Shown here: in pieces, positions 1 through 5,235 of the stretch
Layout of the letters: the number at the start of each line of letters is the position of its first letter
How positions within the stretch are numbered: position 1 is the stretch's first letter
Source of the DNA: Bacteroidota bacterium
GTDB lineage: Bacteria > Bacteroidota > Bacteroidia > B-17B0 > B-17BO
Reading direction: 5' to 3'
Assembly (NCBI GenBank): GCA_025356715.1
Contig: JANXRU010000298.1
Span: 1 to 5,235 of the forward strand
Length of the DNA: 5,235 nt
Notes under the pieces: model-generated
Seen by the model: the letters and a program-made list of their open reading frames with translations, nothing else
What the model was told of the DNA's origin: nothing
Databases searched by the model: none
Translations under genes and position numbers: made by a program

Positions 1-680
1 GCGGGGTTACGAACATCATCTTCAGGAATACCAGCTTCTACTTTACCAACTAAATCAGCACCAACATCAGCAGCCTTTGTATAAATACCACCACCAACAC
101 GAGCAAATAAAGCAATAGATTCAGCACCTAATGAGAAACCAGTTAATACTTCGATAGCAGTAGATACTTGATTTTCGCCTAAACCATGGAACATTGCTAA
201 GAACATAATAAATAACCCACCTAAACCTAAAATTGCTAAACCAGCAACACCTAAGCCCATAACTGTACCGCCCGTAAACGATACCTTTAATGCTTGTTTT
301 AAACTTGTACGAGCTGCTTGAGTTGTACGAACGTTAGCCTTTGTAGCCACTTTCATACCAATATATCCTGCTGTTGCAGAAAATACAGCGCCTATAATAA
401 AGGCAATAGAAATAATCCAACTTGAGTGAATTGGTTTTCCGTTTATTTCGTGTATAGTACCAGAATAAGCTAATAAAGCAGCGGCAAAAACAACAAAAAT
501 ACTTAACACCTTCCATTCAGCTTTTAAGAACGCCATGGCGCCATCAGCTATATAACCAGCTAACTCTTGCATGTTTTTATCACCTGCATCTTGTTTGCCT
601 ACCCATGCTGATTTAACAGCCATTACTACTAATCCTAATATGCCTAATAAAGGCACCATGTAAATTACATATTCATTCAT
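1..680 (-). CDS. hppA: Membrane-bound ion-translocating pyrophosphatase, N-terminal part (cut by the window edge)
   Basis: The reading frame opens at the ATG at 680-678 and stays open to base 1, giving 226 codons without a stop; the family is usually 700-800 residues, so the rest lies to the left. The protein is an integral inner-membrane enzyme that hydrolyses pyrophosphate and pumps H+ and/or Na+. Hydrophobic segments lie at about residues 5-25, 57-73, 87-108, 136-164 and 176-193. The family signature is unmistakable: ARVGGGIYTKA (193-203) followed by DVGADLVGKVE (205-215), with the Mg-pyrophosphate ligands D205, D209 and K213, then AGIPEDD and RNP. R194 matches the conserved ion-gate arginine. 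The residues that decide K+ dependence and Na+ versus H+ specificity lie beyond the window, so ion type cannot be assigned. The leader is A-rich with no Shine-Dalgarno. The nearest upstream gene is aroF, 188 bases away, and hppA probably has its own promoter. Confidence 0.96.
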   Translation of the reverse strand, partial: MNEYVIYMVPLLGILGLVVMAVKSAWVGKQDAGDKNMQELAGYIADGAMAFLKAEWKVLSIFVVFAAALLAYSGTIHEINGKPIHSSWIISIAFIIGAVFSATAGYIGMKVATKANVRTTQAARTSLKQALKVSFTGGTVMGLGVAGLAILGLGGLFIMFLAMFHGLGENQVSTAIEVLTGFSLGAESIALFARVGGGIYTKAADVGADLVGKVEAGIPEDDVRNP

Positions 681-708
681 AATTATTTTTGTTTTGATTT
701 AAGGGTTG

Positions 709-739
709 CAAAAATAAGGATTTATCTTTAATATAAAAA
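709..739 (-). promoter_or_regulatory. Probable Bacteroidota-type promoter for hppA
   Basis: On the minus strand, TATTTTTG at 716-709 fits the Bacteroidota -7 consensus TAnnTTTG exactly. The -33 element is poor: a TTTTT run at 739-735, 18 bases upstream of the -7 box, replaces the usual TTG core. Transcription would begin near 703, leaving a leader of roughly 20-25 bases that is A-rich (ATCAAAACAAAAATAATT before the ATG) and has no Shine-Dalgarno. The position just upstream of hppA supports the call. The region is very AT-rich, so chance matches are likely. Confidence 0.5.
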
Positions 740-777
740 TATTTAGTTTACTGATTAACAGCAAGTTAAAATATTTA
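736..777. repeat. Pair of 10-base direct repeats flanking a small inverted repeat, upstream of hppA
   Basis: AAAATATTTA occurs at 736-745 and again at 768-777 (plus-strand reading), start to start 32 bases, close to three helical turns. Each copy contains the palindrome AAATATTT. Between them lies a 5-base inverted repeat, TTAAC at 755-759 and GTTAA at 765-769. The left copy overlaps the putative -33 region of the hppA promoter. It could be a binding site or an AT-rich upstream element, but in sequence this AT-rich such a pair may well be chance. Confidence 0.35.
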
Positions 778-868
778 TTAAATTAAATTGATGGAAAGTA
801 TGTCTACAGAAAATAGTAGGCAAAATTACCCTTAAATTAAAATTCAACTTATAGTTTCAAGAATTATC

Positions 869-1870
869 TTATAACATAGCCTTAATAGCGTTTACTTTTT
901 GCAACAATAATTCTGATTCCATAAAATTAAGCGTTTGTTGCCCATCAGATAAAGCTTCTTCTGGTTTTTCATGAACTTCAAATATTACACCATCTGCACC
1001 CGCAAATAAAGACGCAATAGCTAATTTTGGAACATACTCTCTTATACCAATACCATGAGAAGGATCGGCAATAACGGGCAAATGTGATTTATCTTTTAAA
1101 ACCTGAATGGCATTAATGTCAAAAGTATTTCGGTATATCGTTTCAAAGGTTCTGATACCACGTTCGCAAAGCATGAGACGCTCATTACCTTTACTAAATA
1201 TATATTCGGCCGAATGTAATAACTCTTCAATGGTTCCACTGACTCCACGTTTAATTAAAATTGGTTTATCAATTTCGCCCAAAGCATCTAACAAATTATA
1301 GTTTTGAGAATTACGAGCTCCAACTTGAAACACATCCACATAATCCATCATTTCTTCAATTTGAGAAACCTGCATGACTTCAGTAATAATTTTAATGTTA
1401 TGTGGGTTGCATTGCTCATACATCATTTTTAAACCATCTATTCCTAATCCACGAAATGCATAAGGTGAGCTTCTTGGTTTAAAAACGCCGCCACGCATAA
1501 TATTGATATTGTTTTTTACTAAATGAGATACGATTTTAGAAACTTGTTCTTCACTTTCGATTGAGCAAGGCCCTGCCATGATGGTCGGATTTCCATTACC
1601 AATGATAATATCATTCCCTAAATTAATATTCGTGTGTTCAGTTTTCCATTTACGACTTACTAATTTATAACTATCGGAAACCCGATGTATATCTTTAATT
1701 CCTTTTAAATGACCAATACTTCGAATATCGATATCCGTTTTGCCAATACAAATTAAGTAATGCTCGTATTGTGTATTAACAGGCGTTACCGTGTATTTTT
1801 GTTTTTCTAATGTTTGAAAAATAACTTGGCTATCTTCCTGACTTATATTTTTATGTAATTGAATAATCAT
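869..1870 (-). CDS. aroF: 3-deoxy-7-phosphoheptulonate (DAHP) synthase, type I-beta, with N-terminal ferredoxin-like regulatory domain
   Basis: This cytoplasmic enzyme condenses phosphoenolpyruvate with erythrose 4-phosphate to DAHP, the first step of the shikimate pathway. Residues 1 to about 75 form a small ferredoxin-like domain ending in YKLVSRKW; the catalytic TIM barrel follows. Barrel motifs are AGPCSIES (99-106), RGGVFKPRSSPYAFRG (126-141), QVGARNSQN (182-190), LIKRG (205-209), LCERGIRTFE (234-243), ADPSHG (268-273) and the FEVH and LSDGQQ motifs near the end. The four metal ligands are visible as C102, H272, E298 and D309. At 333 residues it matches the Thermotoga-like form of about 338, and it ends with the barrel, so there is no fused chorismate mutase. 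In that relative the N-terminal domain gives feedback inhibition by Tyr or Phe; the effector here is unknown. The ATG at 1870 lies 10 bases after the trpA stop, making it the last gene of the trp operon. The symbol is the customary one for this class. Confidence 0.96.
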   Translation of the reverse strand: MIIQLHKNISQEDSQVIFQTLEKQKYTVTPVNTQYEHYLICIGKTDIDIRSIGHLKGIKDIHRVSDSYKLVSRKWKTEHTNINLGNDIIIGNGNPTIMAGPCSIESEEQVSKIVSHLVKNNINIMRGGVFKPRSSPYAFRGLGIDGLKMMYEQCNPHNIKIITEVMQVSQIEEMMDYVDVFQVGARNSQNYNLLDALGEIDKPILIKRGVSGTIEELLHSAEYIFSKGNERLMLCERGIRTFETIYRNTFDINAIQVLKDKSHLPVIADPSHGIGIREYVPKLAIASLFAGADGVIFEVHEKPEEALSDGQQTLNFMESELLLQKVNAIKAML

Positions 1871-1880
1871 GATTTTAAGT

Positions 1881-2660
1881 TTAATTTGTTTTAATATTTG
1901 AAATAAATTCAGAGATACTTTTTTCGAAATTTGCTGAATTACTTAATAATTGTATAAAAGAAGAGCCAATGATAGCGCCATTTACCAACTGACAAGCAGC
2001 ATCAAATTCTGTTTTGCCTTTGATTCCAAAACCTATCATCAACGGATTATTTAAATTTAAACTTTTAATGGCTTCTACTTTTTGTATTAATGTATTCGGC
2101 AATTCTTTACCAGAGCCAGTTGTAGAATTTGAAGAAACAACATACACAAATCCTTTACTGTGTTTATCAATTAATTTTATTCTTTCAATAGACGTATCGG
2201 GGCTAATTAAAAATACAACGTGAATGTTATAGGTATCGGCAAATGGTTTATGTATCGTTAAATATTCTTCAATAGGTAAGTCAGGAAGTATCAATCCATC
2301 AACTCCTACTTCGCTACATTTTTTATAAAATGCTCCGATGCCAAATTGTAAAACCGTATTGATGTAACCCATTAATAATACAGGCATCTTGGTAATATCT
2401 CTTAACGTTTTTAATTGTTCGAAAGTGTTTATTAAACTCACGCCATTTTCTAGAGCTACTTGACTACTAAGTTGTATAATTGGCCCGTCCGCTAATGGAT
2501 CCGAATAAGGCATCCCCACTTCAATTAAATCAACACCAGCTTTATCAAGGTGTTTTATAATTTCTAAAGTGTCCTCTTTTTTTGGGTAACCAGCCGTTAA
2601 AAAAATAGATAGTATGTTTTTTTTCTTTCTTTCAAATAATTCATCTATTCTATTTTTCAT
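1881..2660 (-). CDS. trpA: Tryptophan synthase alpha chain
   Basis: TrpA cleaves indole-3-glycerol phosphate to indole and glyceraldehyde 3-phosphate, and passes indole to TrpB inside the alpha2-beta2 complex. At 259 residues it is slightly short of the 265-270 usual for the family but complete. The two catalytic acids are visible: E47 in [15 protein letters not shown] (46-60) and D58 in the same motif. Other marks are LTAGYP (21-26), the PDLP strand (126-129), the loop 6 region with Y173 and T181, and the phosphate-binding IGFGI (209-213) and AIIGSSFI (229-236). Loop 6 reads SSNSTTG where Salmonella has SRAGVTG, so the arginine and the first glycine are replaced; the essential threonine is kept. 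The start ATG lies inside the end of trpB (11-base overlap), which suggests translational coupling and equal subunit output. Confidence 0.97.
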   Translation of the reverse strand: MKNRIDELFERKKKNILSIFLTAGYPKKEDTLEIIKHLDKAGVDLIEVGMPYSDPLADGPIIQLSSQVALENGVSLINTFEQLKTLRDITKMPVLLMGYINTVLQFGIGAFYKKCSEVGVDGLILPDLPIEEYLTIHKPFADTYNIHVVFLISPDTSIERIKLIDKHSKGFVYVVSSNSTTGSGKELPNTLIQKVEAIKSLNLNNPLMIGFGIKGKTEFDAACQLVNGAIIGSSFIQLLSNSANFEKSISEFISNIKTN

Positions 2661-3861
2661 CTTCTGTTTTATTTAAATAGTTTATATACGTTGTTAAATC
2701 TTTATCGCCTCTACCCGATAAATTTAATACAACTGTATCGGTTGGTTTAAAATTTAGTTGTGATAATGCAGCTAATGCATGAGCGCTTTCTAAAGCAGGA
2801 ATAATGCCTTCTTTTTGTGTTAAATTAATAACAGCATCCATTGCCTCATCATCCGTTACACTTAAATAAGTTGCTCGCATAGTCTCAAACAAATAGGCAT
2901 GTACGGGGCCAACACCAGGATAATCTAAGCCAGCTGAAATGCTATAAGGCTCAATAATTTGGCCATCAGTAGTTTGCATTAGATAGGTTTTACTACCGTG
3001 AATAATACCAGGCGTGCCTATCGTTAAAGTAGCAGCCGTATGTCCCGAATGAATTCCTTTACCCGATGCTTCTACTCCTATTAATTTTACATCTATATCA
3101 TCTAAAAAATGATAAAACGCTCCGGCGGCATTACTTCCACCACCAACACAAGCCATCACATAATCTGGATTTTCTTTACCAATGCAACTTTTTAATTGAG
3201 CTTTTATTTCTTTGCTAATAACAGATTGAAACCGAGCTACCATATCAGGATATGGATGTGGACCAACTACAGAACCTATGATGTAATAAGTAGTATCAGC
3301 ATTATTTATCCAATCTCTAATAGCTTCGTTGGTGGCATCTTTCAATGTTTTACTTCCTGATGTAACAGGCATTACTTTCGCTCCTAGCATTTTCATACGC
3401 GCTACATTAGGCGCTTGCCTTTCTATGTCAGCTTGCCCCATGTATACGATACACTCTAATCCCATTAATGCGCATACAGTAGCGGTGGCTACACCATGCT
3501 GACCAGCGCCGGTTTCGGCAATAATTCTTTTTTTGCCTAAACGGTTAGCTAATAAGATTTGTCCAATGGCATTATTTATTTTATGAGCGCCTGTGTGATT
3601 CAAGTCTTCGCGCTTTAAATAAATAGTTGTATTAAATTGTTGCGATAAGTTTTTAGCTAAATACAAAGGTGTTGGTCGGCCAACATAATTTTTAAGTAAA
3701 TCATCAAATTCTTTTACGAAAGATTCGCTTTGCATAATTGACAAATAATTTTGTTTTAACTCCTCAACATTATTAAATAATATTTCCGGAATATAAGCAC
3801 CGCCAAATTGGCCATAGTAGCCTTGTTCATCAACGTGGTAGTTGTTTTTAAGTGTTGTCAT
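2650..3861 (-). CDS. trpB: Tryptophan synthase beta chain (TrpB1 type)
   Basis: TrpB is the pyridoxal-phosphate subunit that joins indole and L-serine to give L-tryptophan. It has 403 residues, the usual TrpB1 length, and opens with the typical [12 protein letters not shown]. The cofactor Schiff-base lysine is K94 in [11 protein letters not shown] (88-98). AETGAGQHG (115-123) carries the catalytic glutamate E116 and the substrate carboxylate-binding loop. GGGSNA (240-245) binds the cofactor phosphate. GLDYPGVGP (311-319) includes the closing aspartate D313, and SGRGDKD (382-388) supplies S382 for the pyridine nitrogen. K174, the partner of the alpha-chain loop 2 aspartate, is kept, as is R148. 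ERQAPN (147-152) and these interface residues mark it as the TrpA-paired form rather than stand-alone TrpB2. It starts 4 bases after the trpF stop and overlaps trpA by 11 bases. The order B before A is the usual one. Confidence 0.98.
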   Translation of the reverse strand: MTTLKNNYHVDEQGYYGQFGGAYIPEILFNNVEELKQNYLSIMQSESFVKEFDDLLKNYVGRPTPLYLAKNLSQQFNTTIYLKREDLNHTGAHKINNAIGQILLANRLGKKRIIAETGAGQHGVATATVCALMGLECIVYMGQADIERQAPNVARMKMLGAKVMPVTSGSKTLKDATNEAIRDWINNADTTYYIIGSVVGPHPYPDMVARFQSVISKEIKAQLKSCIGKENPDYVMACVGGGSNAAGAFYHFLDDIDVKLIGVEASGKGIHSGHTAATLTIGTPGIIHGSKTYLMQTTDGQIIEPYSISAGLDYPGVGPVHAYLFETMRATYLSVTDDEAMDAVINLTQKEGIIPALESAHALAALSQLNFKPTDTVVLNLSGRGDKDLTTYINYLNKTEDEK

Positions 3862-3865
3862 TGTC

Positions 3866-4480
3866 TTATATTTTTACAATAAATTGTTTTACTTTTTCTA
3901 AATCTTTTAATCCTGGTTCTATTTCAAATTTCGAATTGATATCTATTGCATGAAATTGTGGATGATTAAATAATTTTAATTTATCCAGAGATGCCTCATA
4001 TATACCACCGCTTAAAAAAAATGGTTTATCTAAATCATATTGTTTTAATATATCCCAATTAAATTGTTGACCACTACCGCCATAATTTTTCGTATCTGTA
4101 TCAAATAAAAAGAAATCAACGTATGGCAAATATTTTTTTAAATGATTAAAATCGAAATCATCTTTTATTCTAAATGCTTTAATGATTTTTACATAAGGCT
4201 TTAATTCACTACAGTTTAGTTCTGATTCATCGCCGTGTAATTGCACATAATCCAAATTATATTGAGCTACTGAATTTATGATTCCATAAGTTGGTTCATT
4301 AACAAATACGCCCACCTTTTTAATATGCTTTGGGATTGTTCTTATAAAGTCGAAACTTATAGCATTACCAATATAACGCACAGAGTTTTTATAAAAAATG
4401 AACCCCATATAATTAACATCAAAAAGACTTAACTCTTTGATATTAGCTTCATATTTTAACCCACAAACTTTTATATCCAT
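3866..4480 (-). CDS. trpF: Phosphoribosylanthranilate isomerase
   Basis: TrpF converts N-(5'-phosphoribosyl)anthranilate to the 1-deoxyribulose form by an Amadori rearrangement, the step before TrpC. It is a single small TIM barrel of 204 residues, the normal length. The catalytic base is C6 in KVCGLK (4-9), and the catalytic acid is D127 in LFDTDT (125-130). Other family marks are MGFIF (25-29), VGVFVNE (56-62), VQLHGDE (79-85), GGSGQQFNW (134-142) and FFLSGGI (154-160). The last phosphate-binding strand reads [15 protein letters not shown] (179-193) where many bacteria have DVSSGVE; I regard this as a lineage variant because the acid, the E and the PG.KD tail remain. The sequence is lysine- and aspartate-rich, in keeping with the AT-rich genome. 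It is separate from trpC (11-base gap), not fused as in Escherichia coli, and 4 bases from trpB. Confidence 0.97.
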   Translation of the reverse strand: MDIKVCGLKYEANIKELSLFDVNYMGFIFYKNSVRYIGNAISFDFIRTIPKHIKKVGVFVNEPTYGIINSVAQYNLDYVQLHGDESELNCSELKPYVKIIKAFRIKDDFDFNHLKKYLPYVDFFLFDTDTKNYGGSGQQFNWDILKQYDLDKPFFLSGGIYEASLDKLKLFNHPQFHAIDINSKFEIEPGLKDLEKVKQFIVKI

Positions 4481-4491
4481 TAGTACTTGTG

Positions 4492-5235
4492 TTAAATTTT
4501 AATTGTTGATTTTAAACTTGCCTCATTTAATTGCTGAATAAATTCTTTACAGGCTAAGTCGGGCTGTGGGTGTTTCATAAATTGGCTTCCAATTAAAAAA
4601 CCTTTGTAACCATAGGCTTTTAATTTTAAAATAGCATCAATTGATTCGATGCCACTCTCCGAAATTTTAAGTATATCCTTTGGTAATAAGTCACTCATGA
4701 TGATGGATTGATTAAGATCTATTTTCATCGTATTTAAGTTTCGATTATTAACCCCTACAACATTTACTTTATCGTATATTTTTTCAATTTCTTCGGGCCC
4801 GTGTAACTCCAATAAAACCTCCATTCCCAATGATTGAGCAAGATCCGTCAACTGAATAATTTGATCTTTAGTTAAAATGGCAGCAATTAATAAAATAGCA
4901 TCGGCTCCGATCGATTTGGATTCAACTATGTGATATTCATCAATAATAAAATCCTTTCTTAAAATTGGGCAGAAATTAAATTTTCTGGCAATGCTTAAAT
5001 CTTCTGATGAACCGCCAAAAAATAATTTATCTGTTAAGACTGATAATGCACTTGCCCCAGCTTGCATGTAGCCGATTGAAATTTTTTCGACATTAGCGTA
5101 TTTATTAATAACGCCGCTAGAAGGCGATTGTTTTTTTATCTCGGCTATAATGCCACTTTTATCAGATCTTAATAGATACTTAGATAAAGAAACAGGTTGT
5201 GCTTTAAAATAAATAGAGCGTTCCAATAATTGTTT
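4492..5235 (-). CDS. trpC: Indole-3-glycerol-phosphate synthase, N-terminus beyond the window
   Basis: TrpC decarboxylates and closes the ring of the TrpF product to give indole-3-glycerol phosphate, the substrate of TrpA. The frame is open to base 5235, giving 247 visible residues. A start at the TTG at 5226-5224 is possible on paper but unlikely: the codons before it (AAA CAA TTA) remain in frame, and LLERSIYF fits the conserved region just after helix alpha-0 in this family, so about 15-20 residues are probably missing. Counting from the first visible residue, motifs are IIAEIKKQSPSSG (29-41; E32 and K34), SVLTDKLFFGGS (65-76), ILRKDF (91-96; catalytic K94), LLELHG (141-146; catalytic E143), GVNNRNL (161-167) and SESG (192-195). 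The phosphate end reads GFLIGSQFM (212-220). It is a stand-alone enzyme not fused to TrpF, and ends 11 bases before it. Confidence 0.96.
   Translation of the reverse strand, partial: KQLLERSIYFKAQPVSLSKYLLRSDKSGIIAEIKKQSPSSGVINKYANVEKISIGYMQAGASALSVLTDKLFFGGSSEDLSIARKFNFCPILRKDFIIDEYHIVESKSIGADAILLIAAILTKDQIIQLTDLAQSLGMEVLLELHGPEEIEKIYDKVNVVGVNNRNLNTMKIDLNQSIIMSDLLPKDILKISESGIESIDAILKLKAYGYKGFLIGSQFMKHPQPDLACKEFIQQLNEASLKSTIKI

Larger units (their letters stand above)
869..5235 (-). other. Distal part of a trp operon: trpC-trpF-trpB-trpA-aroF
   Basis: Five genes on one strand with gaps of 11, 4, -11 and 10 bases leave no room for separate promoters or terminators, so one transcript is the simplest reading. 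The products catalyse sequential steps (TrpF, TrpC, TrpA/TrpB), with the shikimate-entry enzyme added at the end. The promoter, any leader peptide or attenuator, and trpE/G/D would lie to the right of the window. Downstream of the aroF stop I see no GC-rich hairpin with a T-run, so the transcript end is undetermined. Confidence 0.88.

Noticed and set aside
334..516. 60-residue minus-strand reading frame
   Set aside because: It lies in a different frame inside hppA, is rich in Cys, Tyr and Phe in a way typical of out-of-frame translation, and resembles no family I know.
755..769. TTAAC-N5-GTTAA inverted repeat as a terminator
   Set aside because: The 5-pair AT stem ends in mismatches and is not followed by a T-run on the minus strand; it is mentioned only as part of the repeat layout.
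821..828. Second minus-strand -7-like box, TAATTTTG, only about 40 bases after the aroF stop
   Set aside because: It fits TAnnTTTG, but the TTG upstream is at a short 16-base spacing and it would give an hppA leader of about 130 bases. The box nearer hppA is better placed; this one remains a weak alternative.
791..835. 14-codon plus-strand reading frame in the intergenic stretch (ATG to TAA)
   Set aside because: It is too short to judge and has no homology cue or clear promoter; such frames are expected by chance.
844..866. Possible terminator hairpin after aroF (AATTCTT ... AAG ... AATT)
   Set aside because: The stem is about 7 A/T-rich pairs with a 3-base bulge and no clean T-run, so it is too weak to call an intrinsic terminator.
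1107..1301. 64-residue plus-strand reading frame
   Set aside because: It is antisense to the conserved catalytic part of the DAHP synthase and has no promoter, leader or recognisable motif.
2014..2223. 69-residue plus-strand reading frame
   Set aside because: It is antisense to conserved parts of trpA and is explained by that gene's codon constraints.

Overview
The window looks like ordinary chromosomal DNA of an AT-rich member of the Bacteroidota (Flavobacteriia/Cytophagia/Sphingobacteriia-like). The reasons are gene content and order, A-rich leaders with no Shine-Dalgarno sequence before any start codon, a Bacteroidota-type -7 promoter element (TATTTTTG), and protein motif variants that I associate with this phylum. 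I cannot name a genus from the sequence alone. Every gene is on the minus strand, so transcription runs from high to low coordinates.

Positions 5235 down to 869 hold the distal part of a tryptophan biosynthesis operon in the order trpC (5' end cut by the window edge), trpF, trpB, trpA, then a type I-beta DAHP synthase (aroF). Gaps are 11, 4 and 10 bases, and trpB overlaps trpA by 11 bases, so these genes are almost certainly one transcript. trpE, trpG and trpD would be expected just beyond the right-hand edge. The DAHP synthase makes the first committed intermediate of the shikimate pathway. TrpF, TrpC and TrpA/TrpB carry out the steps after phosphoribosyl-anthranilate. The operon therefore controls both the entry to aromatic synthesis and its tryptophan branch.

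Positions 868 to 681 are a 188-base AT-rich intergenic stretch. It carries a probable promoter for the next gene and a pair of 10-base direct repeats. I see no convincing intrinsic terminator for the trp operon.

Positions 680 to 1 encode the first 226 residues of a membrane-bound ion-pumping pyrophosphatase (hppA), which runs off the left edge. It couples hydrolysis of pyrophosphate to H+ and/or Na+ transport. Its link to the trp operon appears to be adjacency only.

I found no mobile element, CRISPR array, RNA gene, pseudogene or unknown system. The points worth a second look are modest: DAHP synthase inside the trp operon, paired substitutions at the tryptophan synthase alpha/beta signalling contact, and the repeat layout upstream of hppA.
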